DNA of 64,000 bases from Thiemannella venezuelensis. Lineage in GTDB: Bacteria; Actinomycetota; Actinomycetes; Streptosporangiales; Streptosporangiaceae. Position numbers and translations under genes: made by a program. The DNA is taken from positions 1 through 64,000 of the forward strand of contig NZ_JACHJJ010000007.1 in the NCBI RefSeq assembly GCF_014203605.1, in the 5' to 3' direction. Numbering within the stretch: position 1 is the stretch's first letter; each line of letters opens with the position of its first letter. Positions 1 to 7,938 of this stretch are shown piece after piece. Under the pieces are notes generated by a model. The model saw only the letters and a program-made list of their open reading frames with translations, was not told the origin of the DNA and ran no database searches.

Positions 1-1
1 C

Positions 2-199
2 CTGCGGGCGGTGGCCGAGGGCGTGGAGACCGCCGACCAGGCCGAACGGCTCTACCAGCTGGGCTACCGGCTGGCCCAGGGCTTCCACTTCGCGCGGCCG
101 CTGCCGCCCGCGGAGATCGAGCGCCGGCTGGCCGGGCGCTCGGTCCCCGCGGGCGGCGACGACCCCGGCCGGTGGGAGCCGTCCTCGCTGGCGAGCTGA
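2..199 (+). CDS. C-terminal end of an EAL-domain protein (c-di-GMP phosphodiesterase family), truncated by the window edge
   Basis: Only the last 65 or so codons are present; the gene enters from the left edge and ends at TGA 197-199. The translated text contains VAEGVET followed by LGYRLAQGFHFARPLPPAEIE, the typical end of an EAL domain (the 'AEGVET' strand, then 'G...QGF.F..P'). EAL domains hydrolyse cyclic di-GMP. The catalytic EAL motif and the Mg-binding residues lie upstream and are not visible, so activity cannot be judged. It may be the end of a GGDEF-EAL composite protein. It converges on cobB with a 13-nt gap, so it is not part of the cobalamin operon. Confidence 0.8.
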   Translation: MRAVAEGVETADQAERLYQLGYRLAQGFHFARPLPPAEIERRLAGRSVPAGGDDPGRWEPSSLAS

Positions 200-212
200 C
201 GGACCGCGCCCC

Positions 213-1604
213 TCAGCGGCACGCCCCGGCGAGCCGGACCGCCAGGTGCGGGCTGCCCGCCCAGTGCAGGTGCAGGTAGGAGGCGGTGACACGGCCGGCG
301 GCGAACCCGTCGGCGCCGCCCCGCCAGCGGAACAGCGGCCGGTCGGGGGCGGGCGTGACGGCGGTGCGGTGGAACTCGTGGCCGCGGTAGCGCTCCCCCT
401 CCCTGGTGAGCACCGAGTCGCGGACGGCCACCGCGTCACGGTAGCCCAGGGTGAGCGTTCCGGTCATGGCGGCCTCGGTCTCCAGCACCCCGCACATGGG
501 TCTGCCCTCGAGCGACCGGGCGAGGTAGAGCAGACCGGCGCACTCGGCCGTGATCGGGCCGCCGAACGCGGCGACCTGCGCGCGCAGCGGCTCGTTGGCG
601 GCGAGTTCGGCCGCGTAGACCTCGGGGAAGCCTCCGCCGATGACGATCGCCCCGGTGCCCTCGGGCAGGGCCTCGTCGGTGAGGGGGTCGAAGACGGCGA
701 TCTCGGCTCCGGCCGCGGTGAGCAGCTCGGTCTGCTCGGTGTAGCCGAAGGTGAAGGCCGCCCCGGCGGCGACCGCGACCGTGGTCCCGGCCGGTCCGGG
801 AGTCCGCGCGGTGTCCGGTGCGGGGAGGGGCGTGCCGGCGGGCGCCTCGGAGGGGACCGGAGCGGAGGCGAGGGCGGCGGCGGGGTCCCACGGGCGTGCG
901 GTCAGGGGCGGTGCCGTGCGCGCCAGCCGTACGAGCCCGTCCAGGTCGCAGGAGGCGGCGACGAGCGCCTCGGCGGCGTCCAGCGCCGTGCCCGCCCGGG
1001 TACGGCGCTCGGCGGCGGGGACCAGGCCCAGGTGGCGGGAGGGCGTGGTGACGGCGTCGCTGCGGCGGAGCGCGCCGAGGACGGGTACACCGCTCTCGGC
1101 GAGGGCCTCGCGCAGGAGCTGCTCGTGCCGCTCGGAGCCGACCCGGTTGAGGATCACCCCGCCGAAGCGGAGCCGGGTGTCGTAGGAAGCGAAGCCGTGG
1201 ACCAGGGCGGCCACGGAGCGGCTCTGCCGGGCCGCGTCGACGACCAGGACGACCGGGGCGTCCAGCAGCCGGGCCACGTGCGCGGTGGAGGCGAACTCGC
1301 CCGACCCCGCCCCGTCGTACAGGCCCATCACCCCTTCGACGACCGCGATGTCCGCACCCGCGGCGCCGTGCAGGAACAACGGCGCGACGAGTTCCTCCCC
1401 CACCAGCCAGGGGTCGAGGTTGCGCCCGGGCCTACCCGTGGCGAGGGCGTGGTAGCCGGGGTCGATGTAGTCGGGCCCGACCTTGTGCGGGGAGACCGCG
1501 AGCCCGCGGCGGGCCAGCGCGGCCATGAGCCCGGTCGCGACGGTGGTCTTCCCCGCCCCGGACGCGGGCGCGGCGATCACCACCCGCGGCATCCGCGCGC
1601 TCAT
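213..1604 (-). CDS. cobB: Cobyrinate a,c-diamide synthase
   Basis: 463 aa, the usual length for CobB/CbiA. It amidates side chains a and c of (hydrogeno)cobyrinate using ATP and glutamine. An N-terminal P-loop/dethiobiotin-synthetase-like domain shows PASGAGKTT near residues 13-21. The C-terminal class I glutamine amidotransferase domain has its nucleophile in ITAECAGLLYL (about residue 350) and a later GHEFHRT with the catalytic His. The ATG at 1602-1604 is preceded by GGGAGG 7 nt upstream. It is the last gene of the minus-strand operon starting at cbtB, 121 nt after cobO. The gap is GC-rich, can fold, and may tune expression. In an organism lacking the early pathway it could instead act in salvage, which the window cannot show. 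Confidence 0.95.
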   Translation of the reverse strand: MSARMPRVVIAAPASGAGKTTVATGLMAALARRGLAVSPHKVGPDYIDPGYHALATGRPGRNLDPWLVGEELVAPLFLHGAAGADIAVVEGVMGLYDGAGSGEFASTAHVARLLDAPVVLVVDAARQSRSVAALVHGFASYDTRLRFGGVILNRVGSERHEQLLREALAESGVPVLGALRRSDAVTTPSRHLGLVPAAERRTRAGTALDAAEALVAASCDLDGLVRLARTAPPLTARPWDPAAALASAPVPSEAPAGTPLPAPDTARTPGPAGTTVAVAAGAAFTFGYTEQTELLTAAGAEIAVFDPLTDEALPEGTGAIVIGGGFPEVYAAELAANEPLRAQVAAFGGPITAECAGLLYLARSLEGRPMCGVLETEAAMTGTLTLGYRDAVAVRDSVLTREGERYRGHEFHRTAVTPAPDRPLFRWRGGADGFAAGRVTASYLHLHWAGSPHLAVRLAGACR

Positions 1605-1725
1605 CCGCCCGCCTCCCGCGCACCCCTCACCGGCGCCCCGCCCCGCGGCGACGCGCGGCCCGGTGACGCCGGATGCGGGGCGGGGGACCCCGGATCCCCG
1701 GCGCCTCCGCGCGGTGCGGACCGGT

Positions 1726-2328
1726 TCACCATTCGATGCCCTTCTGGCCTTTCTGGCCGGCGTCCATGGGGTGCTTGACCTTGCCCATCTCGGTGACCAG
1801 GTCGGCGGCCGCGACCAGGTCCGGGTGGGCGTCGCGCCCGGTGATGACGACGTGCTGGCCGCCGGGGCGCGCCGCGAGGGCGGCGACCACGTCGCCCACG
1901 TCGATCCAGCCCCACTTCATCGGGTAGGTGAACTCGTCGAGCACGTACAGGCGGAAGGCCTCGGCCGCCAGGTCGCGCTTGATCTGCTCCCAGCCCTCGC
2001 GCGCGTCGGCGGCGTGGTCGGCCTCGCTGCCCGGACGCTGGATCCAGGACCAGCCCTCCCCCATCTTGTGCCAGGCGACCGGCCCGCCCTCGCCCGACTC
2101 GCCGAGGACCCGCAGCGCGCGTTCCTCGCCGACGCGCCACTTGGCGGATTTGACGAACTGGAACACCCCGATCGGCCAGCCCTGGTTCCAGGCGCGCATG
2201 GCCAGGCCGAAGGCCGCGGTGGACTTGCCCTTGCCCGGCCCGGTGTGGACCATCAGCAGCGGCCGGGTACGGCGCTGCCGGGTGGTCAGGCCGTCCTCGG
2301 GCACGCTGACCGGTTTCCCCTGGGGCAT
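1726..2328 (-). CDS. cobO: Cob(I)yrinic acid a,c-diamide adenosyltransferase
   Basis: 200 aa. It transfers the 5'-deoxyadenosyl group of ATP to the cobalt of cob(I)yrinic acid a,c-diamide or later corrinoids. The CobA/CobO/BtuR family P-loop is at residues 29-37 (HTGPGKGKS), followed by the family's AAFGLAMRA helix. VLDEFTYPM corresponds to the conserved Walker B-like segment and HVVITGRDA to the late motif. The start ATG (2326-2328) has GGAGG about 7 nt upstream. It lies 22 nt downstream of the chelatase-like gene and 121 nt upstream of cobB. Family and context agree, so the assignment is firm. Confidence 0.95.
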   Translation of the reverse strand: MPQGKPVSVPEDGLTTRQRRTRPLLMVHTGPGKGKSTAAFGLAMRAWNQGWPIGVFQFVKSAKWRVGEERALRVLGESGEGGPVAWHKMGEGWSWIQRPGSEADHAADAREGWEQIKRDLAAEAFRLYVLDEFTYPMKWGWIDVGDVVAALAARPGGQHVVITGRDAHPDLVAAADLVTEMGKVKHPMDAGQKGQKGIEW

Positions 2329-2350
2329 GGTCGCGCCTCCTTCTGCGTGC

Positions 2351-4456
2351 TCACGCGGCGGTCCGCCGCTCCCTGATCAGTCCGGCGAGGCCGGTGAGGT
2401 CGTCGAGGCGCACGGTCTCCGCACCCAGCCGGCGGGCGAGGGACCGGGCCAGGCCGAGGCGGACGTGCCCGCTCTCGCAGTCCACGACCACGCTCGCCAC
2501 CCCGGCCAGCAGCCCGGCCGCCCGGTGCGCCTCCTCGACGGTGCCGGAGGTCGCGCGGCCGTCGGTGACCAGCACCAGCAGCGGCCGCCGGGCCGGGTCG
2601 CGCAGGCGTTCGGTGCGGAGCACCCCGGCGGCGCGCAGGAGTCCGGCGGCCAGCGGGGTGCGTCCGCCGGTGGGCAGCTCGCGCAGCCGGGCGGCGCCCG
2701 CCTCGACGGAGGACGTGGGCGGCAGGACGAGGTCGGCGCGGGCGCCGCGGAAGGTGATGAGGCCGACCTTGTCCCGGCGCTGGTAGGCGTCGAGCAGGAG
2801 GCTGAGCACGGCCGACTTGACGGCGCTCATGCGCTTGCGGGCGGTCATGGAACCGCTGGCGTCGACGACGAGGAGCACCAGGTTGCCCTCGCGGCCCTCG
2901 CGGACGGGCTCGCGCAGGTCGTCGCGGCGCAGCAGCAGGCCGGGGCCGGTCCTGCCGCGTTCCCGCTGGTACGGCGCTGCGGCGAGGGCGGTCGCCGCCA
3001 GGTGGACGGAGCCGGGGCGGCCGTCGGGGACGCGGGCTCCGATGGTGCGCCCGAGCGGGGTCCTGGCCCGGGAGCGGCGCCCGGGGGCTCCGGCGCCGAC
3101 CCCCGGGACGGTGAACAGCCGGGCCCGGCGGAGCGGGTCGGCCTCGGCGACCTGCTCGCGGTGCCCGCCCCCGGTCTCCTGCGGGCGCCCGGCGGGGCCG
3201 GATCCCGCCGCGGCGGGCGGGTCGCCGTGCTCGCCGGGTGCCGGGTCGCTCGCGGAGGACCCGCCGCCGGCGCCGCCCGGCGGCGGGGCTCCGCCGGCCG
3301 CGGAGGACGCGCCGTCCGCGCCGGGCTCCGCGGAGGCCTCGGCGGCGCCGTCCGCGGCGGGCCCCGGGGATCCGCCGTCACCGGGGCCGTCACCCTCGGG
3401 ATCGTCGTCGGGGTCGTCGGGGACCTGGGCGAGGAGGTCGTCGAGACGGGCCTCGTCCAGACCCGGGGCGTCGAAGGGGTCGCGGCGGCGGCGGTGCGGG
3501 AGGGCGAGCCTGGCCGCCTCGCGGACGTCCTCGGCGGTGACCCTCGTACGGCCCCGCCAGGCGGCGTGGGCGATGGCGGCGTTCGCGGTGACCAGGTCGG
3601 CGCGGAGGCCGTCGACGTCGAATCCCGCGCAGACCGTGGCGATCCGCCGCAGCGCGGAGTCGGGCAGGACCACGTCGGCGACGCGGGCGCGGGCTCCGGC
3701 GATCCGGGCCGCCAGCTCCGCCTCCCGGCCGGCCCAGGCCTCGGCGAAGGCGGCCGGTCCGGCCTCGAAGGCCAGGCGGCGCCGCACCACCTCGGCCCGC
3801 TCCGCCGGGTCCCGTGAGGCCCTGACCTCCACGGTGAGGCCGAACCGGTCGAGGAGCTGCGGGCGCAGCTCGCCCTCCTCGGGGTTCATGGTGCCCACCA
3901 GCAGGAACCGGGCGGCGTGCCGTACCGAGACGCCCTCGCGCTCGACGTAGCAGGTGCCCAGGGCGGCGGCGTCCAGGAGGAGGTCGACGAGGTGGTCGTG
4001 GAGGAGGTTGACCTCGTCGACGTAGAGGACGCCGCGGTGGGCTCCGGCGAGCAGTCCGGGCTCGAAGGCCTTCACGCCCTCCGTGAGGGCGCGTTCGATG
4101 TCGAGCGAGCCCGCGAGGCGGTCCTCTGAGGCGCCGACGGGCAGCTCGACCAGGCGGGCGGGTCGCGAGCCCCCGGTCCCGGCCTCGTGCGGCCCGTCGG
4201 GGCATCCGGGGTCGGGGGCGGCCGGGTCGCAGGAGAAGCGGCAACCGCGCACGACCTCCACGGGCGGCAGCAGCGCGGCGAGCGCCCGCACGATCGTGGA
4301 CTTGGCCGTGCCCTTCTCACCCCGGACGAGCACGCCGCCCACGCGCGGGGAGACCGCGTTGAGGATCATGGCGAGTTTGAGGTCGGCGAGCCCCACGACC
4401 GCGGTGAAGGGGTATCGGGTGTCGGGCACCGTCGGGGTCTCCTTGAAGGTCGTCAT
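2351..4456 (-). CDS. Magnesium/cobalt chelatase-type protein: AAA+ (ChlI-like) plus VWA (ChlD-like) fusion
   Basis: 701 aa from ATG 4454-4456. Residues about 20-330 form an AAA+ module of the magnesium chelatase type with Walker A GEKGTAKST (46-54) and Walker B GVLYVDEVN. A Pro/Gly/Glu-rich linker follows (about 370-500). The end is a VWA domain with a MIDAS motif, VVDASGSM. Such fusions drive metal insertion with a large BchH/CobN subunit; beside cobO/cobB the expected partner is CobN, as CobS/CobT are in aerobic B12 synthesis. No cobN is in this window. The ATG overlaps the stop of the upstream phosphatase (ATGA at 4453-4456), which fixes the start. An in-frame extension to 4636 would run back into that gene and was discarded. 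Confidence 0.85.
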   Translation of the reverse strand: MTTFKETPTVPDTRYPFTAVVGLADLKLAMILNAVSPRVGGVLVRGEKGTAKSTIVRALAALLPPVEVVRGCRFSCDPAAPDPGCPDGPHEAGTGGSRPARLVELPVGASEDRLAGSLDIERALTEGVKAFEPGLLAGAHRGVLYVDEVNLLHDHLVDLLLDAAALGTCYVEREGVSVRHAARFLLVGTMNPEEGELRPQLLDRFGLTVEVRASRDPAERAEVVRRRLAFEAGPAAFAEAWAGREAELAARIAGARARVADVVLPDSALRRIATVCAGFDVDGLRADLVTANAAIAHAAWRGRTRVTAEDVREAARLALPHRRRRDPFDAPGLDEARLDDLLAQVPDDPDDDPEGDGPGDGGSPGPAADGAAEASAEPGADGASSAAGGAPPPGGAGGGSSASDPAPGEHGDPPAAAGSGPAGRPQETGGGHREQVAEADPLRRARLFTVPGVGAGAPGRRSRARTPLGRTIGARVPDGRPGSVHLAATALAAAPYQRERGRTGPGLLLRRDDLREPVREGREGNLVLLVVDASGSMTARKRMSAVKSAVLSLLLDAYQRRDKVGLITFRGARADLVLPPTSSVEAGAARLRELPTGGRTPLAAGLLRAAGVLRTERLRDPARRPLLVLVTDGRATSGTVEEAHRAAGLLAGVASVVVDCESGHVRLGLARSLARRLGAETVRLDDLTGLAGLIRERRTAA

Positions 4457-5070
4457 TCGGGGAAGCCCAGCCGCCAGCGGCCGCCGCGCCCGGTGAGGGC
4501 GACGCGGGCCAGGGGCGCGACGTCGACCCGCCAGAAGGACCCGGCGGGGGCGCCGAGGGCGTGGACGACGGCGGCGCGGACGACCGCCGGGTGGGTGACC
4601 GCGACGGTCCTGCCCGGTGCCCTGACGGACAGCCACCCCGCCACCCTGCCGATGAGGTCGAGGACCGACTCCCCGCCGTGGGGCGCGGCGGCGGGATCGG
4701 TGAGCCAGGCGGTGAGCGCCTCGGGCTCGGCGGCCCGGACCTCGGCGAGCGTCATGCCGCGCCAGCGGCCGTGGTCGCAGTCCGCCAGCAGCGGATCGGG
4801 TTCGCCGGTCCGCAGGCCGAGCGCCTCGGCGGTCTGCGCGCAGCGCCGCTCGGCGGCGCAGGCCACCCGGGCGCCGGATCGCGGCGCCGGGCCGGCGGCC
4901 CCCTTCCCTCCCGCCCCCGCCGCCGGGCCGGCGAGGGGGGCCAGGTCCGCGGCCCGGCGCAGGCCGCGCTCGTCGAGCGGCTCGTCGCGGGGGAAGGCGG
5001 CCCGCGCGGTCGCCCGGGTCGAGGCGTGGCAGACCAGCAGCAGGCGGGTCGCCCCGCTGGAGGCCGTCAC
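4453..5070 (-). CDS. Histidine phosphatase superfamily protein in the cobalamin operon (CHA variant of the RHG motif)
   Basis: 205 aa, GTG start overlapping the cbtA stop (GTGA at 5067-5070). The fold is that of the phosphoglycerate mutase/CobC phosphatases. Where the family has 'RHGET' near the N-terminus this protein reads LLLVCHASTRA, so the phospho-acceptor His is kept but the preceding Arg is Cys. The later ACAAERRCAQTAEALG and VAVTHPAVVRA segments match the second Arg and second His regions. By position it could be an alpha-ribazole phosphatase (CobC-like), but the altered motif means substrate and activity are unproven. It is translationally coupled to both neighbours. Confidence 0.75.
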   Translation of the reverse strand: MTASSGATRLLLVCHASTRATARAAFPRDEPLDERGLRRAADLAPLAGPAAGAGGKGAAGPAPRSGARVACAAERRCAQTAEALGLRTGEPDPLLADCDHGRWRGMTLAEVRAAEPEALTAWLTDPAAAPHGGESVLDLIGRVAGWLSVRAPGRTVAVTHPAVVRAAVVHALGAPAGSFWRVDVAPLARVALTGRGGRWRLGFPE

Positions 5071-5864
5071 GCCGGGGCGGGTGCGGGTGCTGCCGGGGTC
5101 CGCTCTCGCGAGGCGAAGGCGAACAGCGCGCCGACGCCGAGCCAGAACACCGCCTGGGTGCCCAGGGAGGCGATCCGGAAGTCCCAGAGCAGGTCGGCGG
5201 GGAATCCGGGGGGGACCTCGGCGATCTCCGGCAGGAGGAGCCAGGCCGCGCCCACGGGCAGCAGCGTCGCCGCGCCCCCCGCGAGCCAGCGCAGCCAGGG
5301 CTCGGCTCCGGCGGTCGCGCGGTGGGCGGCGGCGCCCGCGGCCGCGGCGAGGATCCCGACGGCCACGGCGACCAGGTAGAGCACGGTGCGCTGGTCGATC
5401 GTGGCGGGGTCGCCGACGGCGGGCGGGTTGGCCGGGTACTTCAGGAAGGGGACCAGGACCACCGCGGCGAACGCCGCGGCGGCGAGCACGACCGCGAGCA
5501 CCGGCTCGGAACGGGGACCGGCCCGGCCGCGCACGGCCGCGTGGACCAGGGCGAACAGGCCGCCGACCGCCACGCCGTACAGGGCCAGGGCGAGGAACAG
5601 CCCGAACCGCTGGCCGCCCCGGCTGACGAGGGCGTCCCCGCCGTGGGAGTGGCCTGCGGCCCCGTCCTGCGCATGGGAGTGGTCCTCCGCGGACGCTCCG
5701 GAGTGGGCGTGCTCCCCCGCCGGGACGGCGGAGGCGGCCGCCGCCTCTTCCAGGGCGATGGCCCGTTCGATGTGCGGCTCGCCCACGGCGTAGGCGAAGA
5801 CGGCCGCGAGCAGGCCCGCGAGCAGCCCCGCCAGCATGCCGCGGACCAGGAGTCTGGTGATCAT
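5067..5864 (-). CDS. cbtA: CbtA family cobalt transporter subunit
   Basis: 265 aa membrane protein starting MITRLLVRGMLAGLLAGL, with about six hydrophobic segments. After the first helix is a His-rich stretch (about residues 50-77) with GEHAHSG, DHSHAQ and GHSHGGD, followed by GLFLALALYGVAVGG. This is the layout of CbtA, the predicted B12-regulated cobalt transporter named from comparative genomics; the His-rich loop is a likely Co2+-binding site. It sits 7 nt after cbtB and overlaps the phosphatase gene by 4 nt. The transport role rests on family knowledge and riboswitch control. Confidence 0.85.
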   Translation of the reverse strand: MITRLLVRGMLAGLLAGLLAAVFAYAVGEPHIERAIALEEAAAASAVPAGEHAHSGASAEDHSHAQDGAAGHSHGGDALVSRGGQRFGLFLALALYGVAVGGLFALVHAAVRGRAGPRSEPVLAVVLAAAAFAAVVLVPFLKYPANPPAVGDPATIDQRTVLYLVAVAVGILAAAAGAAAHRATAGAEPWLRWLAGGAATLLPVGAAWLLLPEIAEVPPGFPADLLWDFRIASLGTQAVFWLGVGALFAFASRERTPAAPAPAPA

Positions 5865-5871
5865 CTCTGGC

Positions 5872-6066
5872 TCAGTGGCACGGAACGCCGAGCAGGTGGC
5901 GCCCGTCGTGCATGAGCTCGTGCAGGTAGTCGCCGGCCTGCGAGACCGCGCCCTGGTCGAAGGCGACCAGGTAGGCGACGAGCAGCAGCGCCGGTACGGC
6001 GAGCAGCCAGCGGGCGAGCGTGGTCCAGGGAACGGGCCGGGTCTGCGGAGCCGAGATGTGGCTCAC
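5872..6066 (-). CDS. cbtB: CbtB, small cobalt transporter subunit
   Basis: 64 aa with one transmembrane segment (about residues 18-38) and a C-terminal metal-binding tail, HELMHDGRHLLGVPCH, rich in His and ending in Cys-His. That tail after a single helix is the CbtB signature. The GTG start (6064-6066) is preceded by GAAGGAGG about 6 nt upstream. It is the first gene after the cobalamin riboswitch and is followed 7 nt later by cbtA. CbtB and CbtA are thought to form one cobalt uptake system. Confidence 0.9.
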   Translation of the reverse strand: MSHISAPQTRPVPWTTLARWLLAVPALLLVAYLVAFDQGAVSQAGDYLHELMHDGRHLLGVPCH

Positions 6067-6106
6067 GGCTACCTCCTTCAGGGATTGCGCGTCCCTCTCG
6101 TCGGTG

Positions 6107-6200
6107 GTGGCGGCCGAGTGACCTGGCTCCCGGCCCCGCAGGGCCGATCACAGTGGCGCGACCGCACCGGAATCTCACCGGATTTCCCTCGCACCGCCAC
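6107..6200 (-). promoter_or_regulatory. Cobalamin riboswitch
   Basis: Read on the minus strand, the region contains GGGAAATCCGGTGAGATTCC, then GCGGTCGCGCCACTGTGAT, then a B12-box-like GAGCCAGGTCACTCGG. These match the core of cobalamin riboswitches in order. The closing helix P1 is perfect: GTGGCGG (6200-6194) pairs with CCGCCAC (6113-6107). It lies 5' of cbtB. High adenosylcobalamin is expected to lower expression of the whole cbt-cob operon. No separate terminator hairpin is obvious between P1 and the ribosome binding site, so control of translation is more likely than attenuation. Confidence 0.9.
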
Positions 6201-6211
6201 AAAACATCCGG

Positions 6212-6241
6212 AACGTATCCCGTGATCCTCTTTCCCGTCAA
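6212..6241 (-). promoter_or_regulatory. Promoter of the cbt-cob operon
   Basis: On the minus strand TTGACG (6241-6236) is followed after 18 nt by TACGTT (6217-6212), a good -35/-10 pair for the housekeeping sigma factor. The predicted transcript start (about 6205) falls just before the first P1 base of the riboswitch at 6200, so promoter and riboswitch fit together. Confidence 0.65.
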
Positions 6242-6292
6242 TTCACACTGCCCGGTGCGGCCGGGCAGAGCCCGGAGGAGTCCGGGCGCGCC

Positions 6293-6330
6293 GGAACCCG
6301 GGACCCGGAGCCGGGTCCCGGGCGCGCCCG
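6293..6330 (-). terminator. Hairpin terminator after dop
   Basis: A long GC hairpin starts 8 nt beyond the dop stop: outer arms CGGGCGCG / CGCGCCCG (6293-6300 and 6323-6330) and inner arms CCCGGGACCCGG-like around a short loop. There is no T-run, as is common in high-GC actinomycetes. It separates dop from the cobalamin promoter. Confidence 0.6.
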
Positions 6331-6337
6331 GCGCTCG

Positions 6338-7852
6338 TCACTCGCCGGTGAGGGCGGTGACCAGTTCGGCGGCGGTGCGGCAGCGGTCGAACAGCTCGCC
6401 CACGTGGGCCTTGGTACCGCGCAGCGGCTCCAGGGTCGGGACGCGCTGCAGCGACTCGCGGCCGGGGATGTCGAAGATGACCGAGTCCCAGGAGGCGGCG
6501 GCGACCGCGTCGCTGTACTGGCTCAGGCAGCGGCCGCGGAAGTAGGCCCGGGTGTCGCTGGGCGGGATCTCGACGGCGCGCTGCACCTCCTCCTCGCTGA
6601 CCAGGCGCTGCATCCTGCCCCGCGCGACCAGGCGGTTGTAGAGGCCGCGGTCGGGGCGGATGTCGGAGTACTGCAGGTCGACGAGCTGCAGGCGCGGGTG
6701 CGACCAGGGGAGACCGTCGCGGGTGCGGTATCCCTCCAGGATCTCCAGCTTGGCCACCCAGTCGAGCTCTCCGGCCAGTTGCATGGGATCGTCGGCCAGG
6801 CGGGTGAGGACCGACTCCCAGCGGTCCAGGACGTCCTTGGTGGGCTCGTCGACGCCGTTGCCGCTGCGGGTCTCGGCGTACTTCCTGGCCAGTTCGAGGT
6901 ACTCCATCTGGAGCTGGAGGGCGGTGAGCCTGCGCCCGTCCCGCATGGGGATCTCGTACTTCAGCGTGGGGTCGTGCGAGACCGCGCGCAGCGCCTGGAC
7001 CGGGTTCTCCACGGCGAGGTCGCGGGTGAAGTAGCCGTCCTCGATCATCGCGAGGACCAGGGCGGTGGAGCCCAGCTTCAGGTAGGTGGAGATCTCCGAC
7101 ATGTTGGCGTCACCGATGATGACGTGCAGCCGGCGGTACTTCTCCGGGTCGGCGTGGGGCTCGTCCCTGGTGTTGATGATCGGCCGCTTGAGCGTGGTCT
7201 CCAGGCCCACCTCGACCTCGAAGAAGTCGGCCCGCTGGCTGATCTGGAAGCCCTCGCCCCGCGAGTCCTGCCCGATGCCGACCTTGCCTGCGCCGGTGAC
7301 GACCTGCCGGGAGACGAAGAACGGCGTCAGGTATCTGACGATGTCGGCGAAGGGCGTGGCCCGCCGCATCAGGTAGTTCTCGTGGCAGCCGTAGGAGGCG
7401 CCCTTGTTGTCGGTGTTGTTCTTGTAGAGCTGGATGGGCGCGTTGGAGGGGATCGCCGAGGCGCGGACCGCGGCGTCGTGCATGACCCGTTCCCCCGCCT
7501 TGTCCCAGATCACCGCGGCCCGCGGGTTGGTGCACTCGGGCGTGGAGTACTCGGGATGGGCGTGGTCGACGTAGAGCCGCGCGCCGTTGGTGAGGATCAC
7601 GTTGGCCAGGCCGAGGTCCTCGTCGGTGAGCTGACTGGCGTCGGCCACCTCCCGGGCGAGGTCGAAGCCCCGCGCGTCGCGCAACGGGTTCTCCTCCTCG
7701 AAGTCCCACCGCGCCCGCCGTGCCCGGGCCGCCGAGGCGGCCAGGTAGGCGTTCACGACCTGAGAGGAGGTCACCATCGCGTTGGCCCCCGGCTGTCCGG
7801 GCACGGAGATGCCGTACTCGGTCTCGATGCCCATCACCCGCCGTACCGTCAT
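6338..7852 (-). CDS. dop: Deamidase of Pup / depupylase
   Basis: 504 aa, the usual length of Dop. Dop deamidates the C-terminal Gln of Pup and removes Pup from substrates; it is a glutamine-synthetase/gamma-glutamyl-cysteine ligase-like enzyme. The N-terminus [10 protein letters not shown] carries the nucleotide/Mg-binding Glu residues. The 'Dop loop' region (about residues 38-75) that distinguishes Dop from PafA is present. [18 protein letters not shown] contains the active-site Asp, and [21 protein letters not shown] is the conserved ATP-site block. The start ATG 7850-7852 has AGAGGG 5 nt upstream. Pup and the proteasome subunits, usually just downstream, are missing: a terminator and the cobalamin operon follow instead. 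Confidence 0.95.
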   Translation of the reverse strand: MTVRRVMGIETEYGISVPGQPGANAMVTSSQVVNAYLAASAARARRARWDFEEENPLRDARGFDLAREVADASQLTDEDLGLANVILTNGARLYVDHAHPEYSTPECTNPRAAVIWDKAGERVMHDAAVRASAIPSNAPIQLYKNNTDNKGASYGCHENYLMRRATPFADIVRYLTPFFVSRQVVTGAGKVGIGQDSRGEGFQISQRADFFEVEVGLETTLKRPIINTRDEPHADPEKYRRLHVIIGDANMSEISTYLKLGSTALVLAMIEDGYFTRDLAVENPVQALRAVSHDPTLKYEIPMRDGRRLTALQLQMEYLELARKYAETRSGNGVDEPTKDVLDRWESVLTRLADDPMQLAGELDWVAKLEILEGYRTRDGLPWSHPRLQLVDLQYSDIRPDRGLYNRLVARGRMQRLVSEEEVQRAVEIPPSDTRAYFRGRCLSQYSDAVAAASWDSVIFDIPGRESLQRVPTLEPLRGTKAHVGELFDRCRTAAELVTALTGE

Positions 7853-7938
7853 GCGCACCCTCTGTTCGTCCGGGGCTATCCTGTCCGCCGTGTATATCCC
7901 CGAGCCTAGACCTTTCACTATGCCCTGGGGTCAGACAG

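Noticed and set aside
246-1778. Long plus-strand open frame opposite cobB (and similar long frames opposite most genes)
   Set aside because: At this GC content open antisense frames are expected. The amino-acid composition is Arg/Gly/Pro-rich with no domain, and each is opposite a well-supported gene.
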